A stretch of DNA of 64,000 nucleotides from an uncultured Paracoccaceae bacterium (GTDB lineage: Bacteria; Pseudomonadota; Alphaproteobacteria; Rhodobacterales; Rhodobacteraceae): positions 318,501 to 382,500 of the forward strand of contig CANLNT010000002.1 of the NCBI GenBank assembly GCA_947492825.1. The letters are read 5' to 3'. The notes under the pieces were generated by a model. That model searched no databases. It was not told where the DNA came from and was given only the letters and a program-made list of their open reading frames with translations. Positions within the stretch are counted from its first letter, which is position 1; the number at the start of each line of letters is the position of its first letter. Positions 48,038 through 57,769 of this stretch are shown here, in pieces. A program made the translations under genes and the position numbers.

Positions 48038-49873
48038 CTATTCGGCAGCGTCCTTGATATTGATGAATCCACCCGACTGCCTATTCCAGTAGCGGGCATA
48101 GAGCCCGCCCTGTGCCAGCAGATCGGCATGTGTGCCCTGTTCTGCAATGCGGCCTTCGTCGAGCACCACGATCCGGTCCATCTGATTAAGTGTGGACAGG
48201 CGGTGCGCAATCGCGATCACGGTCTTCCCTTCCATGACGCTATCAAGAGCTGATTGAATGCTCGCCTCCACTTCGGAATCAAGCGCCGACGTAGCTTCGT
48301 CCAGCACCAGAATAGGCGCATCTTTCAGGATGGCCCGCGCGATAGCGATCCGTTGTCGCTGGCCGCCAGACAGCTTCACGCCACGTTCACCCAGATGGGC
48401 CTCGTACCCTTCGCGGCCAGCAAAATCGCGCAGGTCACGGATGAAATCATCGGCCTCGGCCCGTCGCGCGGCATCATAGACCGCTGCGTCTTCTGCATCG
48501 GGTTGGCCATAAAGAATGTTGTCTCGGGCAGAGCGGTTGAACATCGCTGTTTCCTGCGTGACCATCCCGATCTGCCGCCGCAGGCTTTCCTGTGTCACTT
48601 GCGAAACATCTTGCCCGTCAATCAAGATGCGCCCGGCCTCGGTATCATAAAGCCGCAAGAGCAAGGCGACCAAGGTCGATTTACCGGCACCAGAGGCACC
48701 AACGATCCCCAGCTTTTCACCCGGTCTGACATCGAGCGACACACCATTCAAACCGCCATTCCCTCCGCCGTAGGTGAACAAAACATCGTCCATTCTAATT
48801 GCGCCATCGGTAACAGTCAGCGTGCCAGCATTCTGCGCATCAACCAAACCATGCGCCGGCGAAAGGGTGCGAATGGCGTCCTCAAGTTCGCCCACGTTGG
48901 CGTACATTCCCATCAGTGTGAAACTGACCCAACCGGTCATTTGCGCAAGCCGCAATCCAATCGTGCCCGCCACGGCGATATCACCGGCGCTGGCCGCGCC
49001 CGTGGTCCAGAAGTAGAGCGTTGCTCCAGTCAAGATCAGCGGCAGCGCCCCCGCCAAGGTCATCAGGCAGAACCGGAACGACGCGGCCATCCAGCCAAAC
49101 TGGACCGAGACTTGCCGCAGATCATCCAGTGCACGCAGCGCGGCCTGATCCTCGTATTGTGCATGGGCGAACAGTTTGACCGTCTTGATATTCGTGATCG
49201 TGTCCACGATTTGCCCTGTCACCATTGCGCGTTTTGCCGCCCTGGCCTTGGACCGAACGCGGATGCGCGGCATGAAAAAGCGGATCATCGCGACATAGGC
49301 GACGACCCAAATCGCCAACAATCCCGCAGAGCGGACATCGAGCGTCAGCATCAAGAGAACCGACCCAATGAGCGATGCCAGCGCAAAGAAAACAGTGTGG
49401 ATCATTTCCACAACCAGATCTGTACCAGCGCGGGCCGCTTGCCCCTGTTTTGTCGCGATGCGACCAGCAAAATCGTCGTCAAAGAAACTGACCGACTGAC
49501 CCAACGTGTGACGATGCAGCCGTGTCATAATCTGGTTCATCAAAGCCGGGGCCACAACGACCGATTGCAGCACGCCTGACGCACCGAGGATGACCGGACG
49601 CAAGAGCATGAAAAAGGCCGCAACACCCAGCATTAGACCCACATTCTGGGAAAAGAACGCAGAAGGATCACCGGCAAGGGCAGCGTCAATGACAAGGCCA
49701 AGGATAAGGGCCGACGCGACCTCTATCGCGCCACCAAATGTGGAAAAGATCGCACCGACACCGATGTATTTGAACGACCCGGAAAACGCCCAGTGCATGA
49801 AAGGCACTAACCGGTTGGGCGGAGGACCATCAGCCGGTGCAAAGGAGTCGATCAGTTCTGACAGCTGCTTCAT
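48038..49873 (-). CDS. ABC transporter, fused permease-ATPase, second of a tandem pair
   Basis: Half-transporter of 611 residues of the exporter (ABCB) type: about six helices in 1-340, then ATPase with Walker A GIVGASGAGKSTLVALL, signature KLSGGQRQRIAIARAIL and Walker B PILVLDEATSALDSEVE. A long N-terminal stretch (FAPADGPPPNRLVPFMHWAF) precedes the first helix. Its start overlaps the stop of the preceding ABC gene by four bases, so the two probably form a heterodimer. Substrate unknown, perhaps a lipid or drug. Confidence 0.92.
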   Translation of the reverse strand: MKQLSELIDSFAPADGPPPNRLVPFMHWAFSGSFKYIGVGAIFSTFGGAIEVASALILGLVIDAALAGDPSAFFSQNVGLMLGVAAFFMLLRPVILGASGVLQSVVVAPALMNQIMTRLHRHTLGQSVSFFDDDFAGRIATKQGQAARAGTDLVVEMIHTVFFALASLIGSVLLMLTLDVRSAGLLAIWVVAYVAMIRFFMPRIRVRSKARAAKRAMVTGQIVDTITNIKTVKLFAHAQYEDQAALRALDDLRQVSVQFGWMAASFRFCLMTLAGALPLILTGATLYFWTTGAASAGDIAVAGTIGLRLAQMTGWVSFTLMGMYANVGELEDAIRTLSPAHGLVDAQNAGTLTVTDGAIRMDDVLFTYGGGNGGLNGVSLDVRPGEKLGIVGASGAGKSTLVALLLRLYDTEAGRILIDGQDVSQVTQESLRRQIGMVTQETAMFNRSARDNILYGQPDAEDAAVYDAARRAEADDFIRDLRDFAGREGYEAHLGERGVKLSGGQRQRIAIARAILKDAPILVLDEATSALDSEVEASIQSALDSVMEGKTVIAIAHRLSTLNQMDRIVVLDEGRIAEQGTHADLLAQGGLYARYWNRQSGGFINIKDAAE

Positions 49874-51717
49874 TCCGCCGCCGCCCGGTCGTGTCCCAGA
49901 AACCCGCCCGATTGCCGGGCCCAGAACCGCGCATATTGACCATCGGCTGCCAGCAGGCTGTCATGAGTGCCGTCTTCGATGATCCGACCCTGTTCCATCA
50001 CGATGATCCGATCCATTTGCGCGATGGTCGACAAGCGGTGGGCAATTGCGATCACTGTCTTGCCCTCCATCATACCGCGAAGCGTCGATTGGATCGCCGC
50101 TTCCACCTCTGAGTCGAGGGCCGAGGTCGCTTCGTCCAGGATCAGGATCGGTGCATCTTTCAGGATCACACGCGCCAGCGAAATGCGCTGCCGCTGGCCG
50201 CCCGACAGCTTTACGCCGCGTTCGCCCACTTTCGCGTCATATCCTTTGCGACCCTCATTATCCTCCAGTTCCAGAATGAAATCATGGGCCTCCGCCTGTT
50301 TGGCGGCGGCAATCATCTGGTCCTCTGACGCATCCGGGCTCCCATAAAGAATGTTGTCGCGCACGGACCTGTGCAGCAGCGCGCTGTCTTGTTGCACCAT
50401 CCCGATGGCGCTGCGCAGGCTATCCTGAGTCACGCCCGCAACGTCCTGATCGTCGATCATGATGCGCCCACGCTCGGAATCGTAGAACCGCAAGATTAGG
50501 TTGATTAGAGTCGATTTTCCGGCACCAGAAGTGCCAACCAGCCCCACCTTTTGACCGGGTTCAATGGTCAGATCAATCTGATCCAAACCTCCGGTTTGCT
50601 TGCCATAGTGATGCGACAGATCTGCGATCTTGATCTGGCCTTTAGACACGTTCAATGCGGTCGCTGCCTGCTTATCAACCAGCGTGATCGGCTGCGCGAT
50701 GGTCTCCATCCCCTCGGACACGATCCCGAGGTTTTGGTAGAAATTGGAAACCGCCCACATGATCCAACCACTCATCCCGTTCAGGCGCAGTGTCATCGCT
50801 GCAGCGGCGGCAACTATGCCAACGGTGGCCGCATTGGTGGACCACAGCCAGATCGCCCAGCCGACAACGCCAAGCACAAGGATGCCGTTCAGCAGGATCA
50901 GCGCAATATCCATGATGGAATAAAGGCGCATCTCGCGCATGAACGTCTGGCGAACGGTTTCAATAGCGTCTTTTGCATAGGCCAATTCGCGGTCGTGGTG
51001 GGCAAACATCTTGACCGCGTGGATGTTGGTGTAGCTGTCCACAACCCGGCCAGTCACCGCGCTGCGCGCATCTGAAGCGGCCTTGGACGCGGGCGCAATC
51101 CTGAGGATCACCCAGCGCAACAGCACCAGATAAGGCACCAGCCAGAACAACATTGGAATCAACAACCGGGCGTCAGCGTTCGACAAAAGGATCGCCGCAC
51201 CGATGAGATAGGCGATGGCAAAAGTAATGGCATCAAAGACCTGAAAGACGGCTTCGCCTGCCGCCCCCGGGGTCTGCATGACCCGGTTTGCGATGCGCCC
51301 GGCAAAGTCATTTTCAAACCAACCCACAGACTGGCGCAGCACTTGCCGGTGGGACCGCCAGCGGACAACGGCGCCAAAATTCGGCAAGATGGTATTGTTC
51401 AACAACGCCACCTGAACCGCCTGCACTGCAGGCCGCAGCGTCAACATGAACAGGGCAACCAGCGCCAGTTCCCACCCGTTCTCGGCCCAGAATTTGCCTG
51501 GTTCGACATCACCCAGTGTATCGACAAGCTGCCCCATGTAATACAGCAGCCAAATCTCGATCGCTGCGATGATGATCGACGTCAGTGCCGTCCAGACAAA
51601 GATCTTTTGAAATGGCCGCGCGTATTGGCGCAGAAACGGGGCGAGTTTCTGCGGCGGGTGGTCGGTCTCCTCATACGGCGTATAGGGATCGACGAGGCTT
51701 TCGAAATATCGAAACAC
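49870..51717 (-). CDS. ABC transporter, fused permease-ATPase, first of a tandem pair
   Basis: Exporter-type half-transporter of about 615 residues. The membrane part spans roughly 30-330; the ATPase has GLVGTSGAGKSTLINLI, KLSGGQRQRISLARVIL and PILILDEATSALDSEVE, both halves of the catalytic sites being intact. I favour the GTG at 51715-51717 (V/M-FRYFESLVDPYTPYEETD), which fits relatives that begin MFRFFENLVDP; an ATG at 51750 adds 11 residues. Coupled by ATGA to the following ABC gene, with which it shares strong similarity. Confidence 0.91.
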   Translation of the reverse strand: MFRYFESLVDPYTPYEETDHPPQKLAPFLRQYARPFQKIFVWTALTSIIIAAIEIWLLYYMGQLVDTLGDVEPGKFWAENGWELALVALFMLTLRPAVQAVQVALLNNTILPNFGAVVRWRSHRQVLRQSVGWFENDFAGRIANRVMQTPGAAGEAVFQVFDAITFAIAYLIGAAILLSNADARLLIPMLFWLVPYLVLLRWVILRIAPASKAASDARSAVTGRVVDSYTNIHAVKMFAHHDRELAYAKDAIETVRQTFMREMRLYSIMDIALILLNGILVLGVVGWAIWLWSTNAATVGIVAAAAAMTLRLNGMSGWIMWAVSNFYQNLGIVSEGMETIAQPITLVDKQAATALNVSKGQIKIADLSHHYGKQTGGLDQIDLTIEPGQKVGLVGTSGAGKSTLINLILRFYDSERGRIMIDDQDVAGVTQDSLRSAIGMVQQDSALLHRSVRDNILYGSPDASEDQMIAAAKQAEAHDFILELEDNEGRKGYDAKVGERGVKLSGGQRQRISLARVILKDAPILILDEATSALDSEVEAAIQSTLRGMMEGKTVIAIAHRLSTIAQMDRIIVMEQGRIIEDGTHDSLLAADGQYARFWARQSGGFLGHDRAAAE

Positions 51718-51765
51718 GGGGGAGAGGCCTCTGCCATTCAGACACCTCATATAGCGTGGATCAGA

Positions 51766-52344
51766 TCAGAGGAAAACCAGCACTGAGAAAACGATCAATG
51801 CAACGGCCATGATCCGCATGAATCCTTGCCATAACGCAGGTGTTTGCAACAGGCGTGACAGCAGATGCCCGGCAAATGTCCAGAATGTGCAGACTGCCAG
51901 ATTGAGGCTGGCGAATGTGACCGAGAGAATCTGCGCCTGCACCAAAGGTGGCTCATCTGCGATATAGGCGGTTGACGAAAGCGCCACTGCCCAGACCTTT
52001 GGGTTGACCCATTGGAACAGGATCGCCTCGACCAGCGTGAAAGGTCGGTCTGAATCGTCAACATCGGCAGGCCGGGCGTGCCATAGCCGTTTGGCCATCA
52101 GCAAAATCCAAGCGCAAGCCGCGATTTTCAGAGCAATTGTCAGAACCGGTGCCGCTTGCAACACAACACCGACGCCAAAGCCGGTGACGGCGGCTGTGAT
52201 CCCAACGCCCAGCGCCACGCCTAAGATGTGCGGTACAGTTGCCCGGACCCCAAAACGTGCACCAGACGCCGTAAGCAGGATGACATTTGGACCCGGCGAA
52301 AACAGGCCAAAGAAGACAAAGCCGATCAGTGAAAGATCAGGCAA
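51766..52344 (-). CDS. LysE family translocator
   Basis: Amino-acid exporter family protein of 192 residues, six hydrophobic segments. The start is typical: LIGFVFFGLFSPGPNVILLTASGARFG, with the conserved Pro-Gly-Pro-Asn. WILLMAKRLWHARPAD and LVEAILFQWVNPKVWAVALS are the other landmarks. It begins with TTG at 52342-52344, inside the end of the CCA gene; AAGGA eight bases upstream supports this start. Substrate is unknown. Confidence 0.88.
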   Translation of the reverse strand: MPDLSLIGFVFFGLFSPGPNVILLTASGARFGVRATVPHILGVALGVGITAAVTGFGVGVVLQAAPVLTIALKIAACAWILLMAKRLWHARPADVDDSDRPFTLVEAILFQWVNPKVWAVALSSTAYIADEPPLVQAQILSVTFASLNLAVCTFWTFAGHLLSRLLQTPALWQGFMRIMAVALIVFSVLVFL

Positions 52345-53470
52345 GCAATTCGTCCTTGGTCAAGGTAAAGTCCGACGCGATCCATCGCGCCTCTGCTGCT
52401 TTCAAAGCTTGACCCAATGCCGAACCGCTTAGACCCGGCATCAGATCGGAAGCCGATATGGGGAACGTCTGGGTCGCAGCAAATGCGATTGATTTTGCCT
52501 CGGCCCGCGTCACGGTTTGACCGGTGCTTGCCGCGCATACCATCAGGCGATCAAGACCGACGTCTGCACCGTGACGGTATGCCAGTTCTTTCGGGGCGGT
52601 GTCGCTTTGGATCAAGCCCAACCGATTGGCTTGGTTCTTTGAAAGGCGCAACCGTTCGGTGTCGCCACCCATCGCCGCAAGTCGACGGATCGGGTCGGGC
52701 GGGGCATCAATGCCTTGTTCGACATGTACCAGAACTGGCAGCACCTCGGTCGAGGCGCCCGGCGAGACGCGCAACAAGACTCCGCTAGACGCCATCGCAG
52801 CCACCGCTGGTGACGGGTCAGGCGCGGATAACAGTTTGAGCATCTCCTGCCCGATCCGTTCAGCAGAAAGGCTGTCTAACCCATCAACGCCTGCTGCACA
52901 GGCGGCCAAGCCATCCGCATCAATCCCCTGCGTTGGGTCCGCGTAAAATGCCGTGAACCGAAAGAACCGCAGGATGCGCAGGTAGTCTTCGGCAATGCGG
53001 CGATCAGCATCTTCAATGAATCGGACCCGACCAGCCCGCAGGTCAGGCAGGCCACCAAGTGGGTCCTGCACTTGACCATCAGCCCCAGCATAGAGCGCGT
53101 TCATCGTAAAATCGCGCCGCCGGGCATCGTCGGCGATATTCTTGGAAAAGGCGACCACAGCCCGCCTGCCATCGGTTTCAACATCTTTTCGAAAGGTCGT
53201 GATCTCAAACGGAACGCCGTCGCAAATGATTGTTACGGTCCCGTGTTCGATACCCGTTGGTACAGCGCGCAGTCCAACAGTATCGGCGCGGTCCATCACC
53301 TGTTCCGGCAAGGCATCGGTTGCAATATCCAGATCACTGACTGGCACATCAAGCAGAGCGTTACGCACGCAGCCGCCTACAAACAACGCCTGAAATCCGG
53401 CCTCTGTCAGCATTTCGCAAACCAGCTGTGAAGCTGCATCGGTCAGCCAAGGCGCAGTGATCCGGGTCAT
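52337..53470 (-). CDS. cca: CCA tRNA nucleotidyltransferase
   Basis: Class II poly(A)-polymerase-family enzyme of 377 residues that adds or repairs tRNA 3' CCA. Head-domain motif ALFVGGCVRNALLDVPVSDLDIATDALPEQV (GGxVR and DxD), then ARRRDFTMNALYAGADGQVQDPLGGLPDLRAGRVRFI and EDYLRILRFFRF. A possible split into CC- and A-adding enzymes cannot be judged. ATG at 53468-53470 overlaps the Nudix stop as ATGA; an upstream frame is rejected. Overlaps the LysE gene by eight bases. Confidence 0.93.
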   Translation of the reverse strand: MTRITAPWLTDAASQLVCEMLTEAGFQALFVGGCVRNALLDVPVSDLDIATDALPEQVMDRADTVGLRAVPTGIEHGTVTIICDGVPFEITTFRKDVETDGRRAVVAFSKNIADDARRRDFTMNALYAGADGQVQDPLGGLPDLRAGRVRFIEDADRRIAEDYLRILRFFRFTAFYADPTQGIDADGLAACAAGVDGLDSLSAERIGQEMLKLLSAPDPSPAVAAMASSGVLLRVSPGASTEVLPVLVHVEQGIDAPPDPIRRLAAMGGDTERLRLSKNQANRLGLIQSDTAPKELAYRHGADVGLDRLMVCAASTGQTVTRAEAKSIAFAATQTFPISASDLMPGLSGSALGQALKAAEARWIASDFTLTKDELLA

Positions 53471-54060
53471 GACATCCGATCCGCCAGACTGCGCAGGATA
53501 CGCGCCGTCGCGCCCCAAATGTAATAGGGCCCAAAGGGTACAGTGTAGTAGTAGCGCGCCCGACCCTGCCAATGACGGGATTGGATCAGATAATTTGAAG
53601 GGTCGGTGACATGAGCGATTGGAACCTCGAACACTTCGCTGACTTCTCCCTCTTCAGGGATCGGATCAAAATCACCGTCGATCAACGCAAGCACTGGCGT
53701 CACCTGATAGCGGGTCACGGTTTCATGCGGCGGCAAGGCACCCAGCACACGCACTTGATCAGGGTTCAAGCCAATCTCTTCCCGTGCTTCCCTCAGGGCG
53801 GCGGCAGTCGCATCAGTGTCATCGGGGTCTTGCCTACCACCGGCAAACGCGATCTGACCTGGATGATGCTTCAGCTGGGCAGAGCGTTTGGTCAACACAA
53901 CCTGCCCACTGACCGCTCGCACCCCGATCAACACCGACGCAGGTGTCAGCTTGCGGGCCGCTGGCAAGGCGATATCGCTATTGAGGTCATAGTCAGAAGA
54001 GGCGCGGCCCGGTGCGGACAGCGCCCCTTTCAGGCGACCTTCAAGATCAGGCCCCGTCAC
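53467..54060 (-). CDS. Nudix hydrolase, CoA pyrophosphatase type
   Basis: A 197-residue Nudix protein with both motifs of the NudL/PCD1 group: LKHHPGQIAFAGGRQDPDD before the box and the Nudix box AALREAREEIGLN directly after. It should cleave CoA or oxidised CoA to phosphopantetheine and ADP. The GTG at 54058-54060 has GAGG six bases upstream and lies inside the end of hslO; an ATG 11 codons earlier is the alternative. Coupled to cca. Confidence 0.87.
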   Translation of the reverse strand: MTGPDLEGRLKGALSAPGRASSDYDLNSDIALPAARKLTPASVLIGVRAVSGQVVLTKRSAQLKHHPGQIAFAGGRQDPDDTDATAAALREAREEIGLNPDQVRVLGALPPHETVTRYQVTPVLALIDGDFDPIPEEGEVSEVFEVPIAHVTDPSNYLIQSRHWQGRARYYYTVPFGPYYIWGATARILRSLADRMS

Positions 54061-55039
54061 CTGTCGCCTCAAACCCCAGCGTGTGCGGCGCAAATTCGTA
54101 ATGCGCGCCGCAGAACTGACAATCGGCAGTGACGATGCCTTCTTCGGTTGTCATGTGGGCAATGTCCTTGGCCGAATAGATCGACAGGCTTTGCCGCACT
54201 TGATCATCCGAACAGCTGCATCCAAACGTCACAGGCTGCGGGTCAAAGACGCGCGGCTGCTCTTCGTGGAACAGGCGCACCAATAACTCGGTCGGTTGAA
54301 CGGACGGGCCGATCAACTCTATCTCTTCGACGGTGTCGAGCAGCGTGTTGGCGCGGGTCCAGTTTTCACCTTCATCCGCATCCAGAATGTCGGACGCTTC
54401 AAGCAAACCACCTTCACCCGTTCCGCCGTCGGCAGCCACATGAGGCGAGGCCTTGGGCATATGCTGCAGCATCACGCCACCGGCCCGCCAATGCTCGCCT
54501 TCGCCGGGCAAAGTACTGCGCCGATAGGTCAACGAAAACCGCGTCGGAATCTGCTCCGACTGGGCAAAGTAAGTCTCTGCACAGGCCGCAAGTGATCCAC
54601 CGGCAATGGGCGTGATGCCCTGATAGGGTGCAGTGCCTTCGCCTTGGTCGATGAGAATGGCAAAGTAGCCGTCACCAATCTGGCTGAACGGATCCGCATC
54701 ATGATCCAGACGTTCCGCATCAAAGCTGGCATAGGCCCGCATCCGTGCTGGTTTACCGTCTTCGGTTGGACCATAGTAGTCGGTCGCGATGATCCGGGCC
54801 GCGCCATTGCCGCGCACCTGCAACGACAGCTTCCAACGCAGCTTGATCGTTTGCCCGATCAAGGCCGTCAGCAGGGCCATCTCGGCCACGAGTCCTTCGA
54901 TCAGGGGTGGATAGTCGTGTTGCTTCAGTACGTTTTCCAACACCCCGTCAAGGCGCGCGACGCGCCCCCGGATGTCAGAGGCATCCAGTTGGAAAGGCAG
55001 GACCGTATCGTCCCATGCTATTTGAGAGCCGATGCTCAT
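54047..55039 (-). CDS. hslO: Hsp33 family redox-regulated chaperone
   Basis: Cytosolic holdase of 330 residues activated by oxidation. The C-terminal zinc switch is intact: FGCSCSDDQVRQ (CxC) and DCQFCGAHYEF (CxxC). The N-terminal core has GLVAEMALLTALIGQTIKLRWKLSLQVRG and the GSLAACAETYFAQSEQIPTRF segment. The ATG at 55037-55039 (MSIGSQIAWDD) is used; 22 residues of upstream frame lack family likeness. Head of the operon hslO-Nudix-cca-lysE; divergent from another Nudix gene. Confidence 0.93.
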   Translation of the reverse strand: MSIGSQIAWDDTVLPFQLDASDIRGRVARLDGVLENVLKQHDYPPLIEGLVAEMALLTALIGQTIKLRWKLSLQVRGNGAARIIATDYYGPTEDGKPARMRAYASFDAERLDHDADPFSQIGDGYFAILIDQGEGTAPYQGITPIAGGSLAACAETYFAQSEQIPTRFSLTYRRSTLPGEGEHWRAGGVMLQHMPKASPHVAADGGTGEGGLLEASDILDADEGENWTRANTLLDTVEEIELIGPSVQPTELLVRLFHEEQPRVFDPQPVTFGCSCSDDQVRQSLSIYSAKDIAHMTTEEGIVTADCQFCGAHYEFAPHTLGFEATGDGA

Positions 55040-55116
55040 GGGGTTTCCTAACGTGTCGGGAATTGGCATATCGCGCCTATATAGGCAGAGCAAGGCAAGG
55101 TCCAAGGGGGCAAGCT

Positions 55117-55557
55117 ATGATCAGGCGGTATGGCAGCGCCCCGATTGCAGGGCAGCGGTATCAAGTGCGGGCCGGGGCCTATGCGGTTTTGCCACGCGAT
55201 GGGCAGGTTTTGCTGACGTGGCAGGACGATCCGCACTATGAATTGCAGCTGCCCGGCGGCGGCATTGACCCCGGGGAAGGGGCCATTCAGGCGCTCCACC
55301 GCGAAGTGTTTGAGGAGACCGGTTGGCGCATCGCCCGGCCCCGAAGGCTGGGCATGTTCCGCCGTTTCGCGTTTATGCCGGAATACGACATGTGGGCCGA
55401 AAAGGTCTGCCACATCTTTACCGCCCTGCCTGTCCTGCGACTTGGCCCGCCGTCAGAGCCGAGCCATACGGCAGTCTGGGTGCCCCCGGAGTTTGCGGTT
55501 GAGAATGTGTATAACGAAGGCGACGCGGACTTCGTGGCGCGGCATTTACTGGGGTAG
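55117..55557 (+). CDS. Nudix hydrolase (MutT-like)
   Basis: A 146-residue Nudix protein: box GGGIDPGEGAIQALHREVFEETGW is the perfect GX5EX7REUXEEXGU pattern. GQRYQVRAGAYAVLPRDGQVLLTW is the first strand and an acidic tail EGDADFVARHLLG follows. Substrate unknown (nucleoside diphosphate derivative). The ATG at 55117 is used; upstream frame overlaps hslO. It ends 12 bases inside the convergent membrane-protein gene. Confidence 0.87.
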   Translation: MIRRYGSAPIAGQRYQVRAGAYAVLPRDGQVLLTWQDDPHYELQLPGGGIDPGEGAIQALHREVFEETGWRIARPRRLGMFRRFAFMPEYDMWAEKVCHIFTALPVLRLGPPSEPSHTAVWVPPEFAVENVYNEGDADFVARHLLG

Positions 55558-56313
55558 ATCGCGCTCTTCGACAAGGTGGCCGTATAGAGTTGTCAGCATG
55601 CTGATCCCCAGCAACAGGGTGAACCATTGCAGGACCAGCGAAAGAATGTCTGCCACGCTAATGCTCATAAAACTGATGGACTGAATCGCGTAGCTCAGGC
55701 CGATTTGCAGCACCGACAGGATGATGATCACCCCGATTAATGTGCGGCCGATATCTGACGTCGCATCGACGGATTCAGATATCGTTATCGGTTTGCCGAC
55801 CGACGCCGCGGGCAGAACCAAGGCAAGCCGAAACCAGATGATCCCGATTATGATATTGATCAGGATCGACCAAAGCGTCGTGATGATGAAAAACGACCCC
55901 GTCAGCTGTACAAGTGGCAGGACGATCAGTGAGCTGATGAAGCTCATAATAAAGAAGAACACCACATAGATCAGACCGACCTGAAGCAACCGCCAGACAT
56001 AGCGCCAGACCGGTCGGTTTTTGAGCGCAGGGAAGAATCCCGGCTCTTCCTCTAGCAAGACAAAGCGGTGCCAGGTCACGGCGACCCATGACAAGACAAA
56101 GACCACAAGCGGGAGTAAGATCAGGATGAGCAAGAGGGCCGTTTGCATGCTCTCGGGCCCCATCGGGAAATTCGCGAGCGCGTCGCGTCGCAGCCAGATC
56201 AAGAGGCCTGCCGCGCCCGCCAGAACCGCAAACGGGACAAAGGTCGCTTTGAACGCGGGCCACAGATTGCGGAGAATAAGCATGATTGCATGCTTGACCA
56301 ATTGAAATGCCAT
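55546..56313 (-). CDS. hypothetical membrane protein
   Basis: Unrecognised integral membrane protein of 255 residues with about six hydrophobic segments: LWPAFKATFVPFAVLAGAAGLLIW, ALLLILILLPLVVFVLSWVAV, VGLIYVVFFFIMSFISSLIVLP, FIITTLWSILINIIIGIIWFRLAL, IGVIIILSVLQIGLSYAIQSI and LSLVLQWFTLLLGISMLTTLY. The VEERDLPQ tail is cytoplasmic. The ATG at 56311-56313 is used. Divergent from argG by 127 bp; convergent overlap of 12 bases with a Nudix gene. Confidence 0.75.
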   Translation of the reverse strand: MAFQLVKHAIMLILRNLWPAFKATFVPFAVLAGAAGLLIWLRRDALANFPMGPESMQTALLLILILLPLVVFVLSWVAVTWHRFVLLEEEPGFFPALKNRPVWRYVWRLLQVGLIYVVFFFIMSFISSLIVLPLVQLTGSFFIITTLWSILINIIIGIIWFRLALVLPAASVGKPITISESVDATSDIGRTLIGVIIILSVLQIGLSYAIQSISFMSISVADILSLVLQWFTLLLGISMLTTLYGHLVEERDLPQ

Positions 56314-56440
56314 CGCCCTGCCCTTTCGCGTTTTGGTTGTGGTGCCGCATTTGCATTGGGGCGTCAACGCTAGAAACCTTGCCCCTGTCAGCCAAACCCG
56401 TTATCGCGCCACGCGATAGATCTGCGAAAGGCCCTGCCCC

Positions 56441-57658
56441 ATGTCCGCTCCGAAAAAAGTCGTGCTTGCCTATTCTGGTGGCCTCGATACCTCGATCATC
56501 CTCAAGTGGTTGCAGACGGAATATAACTGCGAAGTCGTGACCTTTACCGCCGACCTTGGTCAGGGCGAAGAGTTGGAGCCGGCCCGCAAAAAGGCAGAGA
56601 TGATGGGCGCCAGCAGCATACATATCGAAGACCTGCGCGAAGAGTTTGTCCGCGATTTCGTCTTTCCAATGTTTCGCGCCAATGCGCTTTACGAAGGGCT
56701 GTATTTGCTAGGCACCTCCATTGCGCGGCCATTGATCTCTAAACGACTGGTTGAGATTGCAGCGGCTGAAGGGGCCGATGCGGTGTCCCACGGGGCGACC
56801 GGCAAAGGCAATGATCAGGTCCGGTTTGAGATTGCGGCCTATGCGTTGAACCCCGAAATCAAGGTGATAGCACCTTGGCGTGAATGGAATTTGTCGAGCC
56901 GCACCAAGCTTTTGGAATTTGCAGAGGCACACCAAATTCCTGTTGCCAAGGACAAACGCGGTGAGGCGCCGTTTAGCGTGGATGCCAACCTGCTGCACAC
57001 CTCGTCCGAAGGAAAAGTGCTGGAAGATCCCGCCGATGAAGCGCCCGAATACGTTTATCAACGCACCGTCAATCCAGAGGATGCGCCGGACACCCCACAG
57101 ATGGTCGAGATCGGGTTTGAGCGTGGTGATGCCGTATCCATTGACGGCGAGCGGATGTCGCCTGCGACGATCCTGACCAAGCTGAATGAGCTGGGTGGTG
57201 CCCATGGCGTGGGGCGTCTTGATCTGGTGGAAAACCGCTTTGTCGGCATGAAATCTCGCGGCATCTACGAAACACCCGGCGGGACGGTTCTGTTAGAAGC
57301 GCACCGCGGAATCGAACAGATCACGCTGGATTCCGGCGCTGGCCATCTGAAAGATTCGATCATGCCGCGCTATGCAGAGCTGATCTACAATGGCTTCTGG
57401 TTCTCGCCAGAGCGGGAAATGTTGCAGGCGTTGATCGACAAGAGCCAGGAACATGTCACGGGTACGGTTCGCGTGATGCTGTACAAGGGGTCTGCGCGGA
57501 CGGTGGCGCGCTGGTCGGATCATAGCCTGTATTCAGAGGCACATGTGACCTTCGAAGATGATGCCGGCGCATATGATCAAACCGATGCACAGGGTTTCAT
57601 CCAGTTGAATGCGCTGCGCTTGAAACTTTTGGCAGCCCGTGATCGCCGTTTGAAGTAA
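56441..57658 (+). CDS. argG: argininosuccinate synthase
   Basis: Joins citrulline and aspartate with ATP in arginine synthesis. The 405-residue enzyme opens [19 protein letters not shown], the PP-loop (SGGxDTS), and carries [20 protein letters not shown] and [28 protein letters not shown] at the C-terminus. A monocistronic gene, followed by a strong hairpin. No ARG-type operator was recognised upstream. Confidence 0.97.
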   Translation: MSAPKKVVLAYSGGLDTSIILKWLQTEYNCEVVTFTADLGQGEELEPARKKAEMMGASSIHIEDLREEFVRDFVFPMFRANALYEGLYLLGTSIARPLISKRLVEIAAAEGADAVSHGATGKGNDQVRFEIAAYALNPEIKVIAPWREWNLSSRTKLLEFAEAHQIPVAKDKRGEAPFSVDANLLHTSSEGKVLEDPADEAPEYVYQRTVNPEDAPDTPQMVEIGFERGDAVSIDGERMSPATILTKLNELGGAHGVGRLDLVENRFVGMKSRGIYETPGGTVLLEAHRGIEQITLDSGAGHLKDSIMPRYAELIYNGFWFSPEREMLQALIDKSQEHVTGTVRVMLYKGSARTVARWSDHSLYSEAHVTFEDDAGAYDQTDAQGFIQLNALRLKLLAARDRRLK

Positions 57659-57659
57659 C

Positions 57660-57686
57660 GATCCCTGGGGCGCAGGCCCCGGGATC
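57660..57686 (+). terminator. hairpin after argG
   Basis: GATCCCTGGGGC, loop GCAG, GCCCCGGGATC: an 11-bp stem with one bulged T right after the argG stop. No T-run follows, so either a Rho-assisted terminator or a 3'-end stabiliser. Confidence 0.55.
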
Positions 57687-57769
57687 AAACATCACACTTG
57701 TCACAAAACAAAGCCTTCCTGCGTGCTTTGGACAATCACGTGTGTAACGGGAAATAGTTTCGGAAATTC

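Noticed and set aside
48254-49579. Plus-strand open frame of 441 codons
   Set aside because: Antisense to the ABC exporter ATPase, no start signal and no domain.
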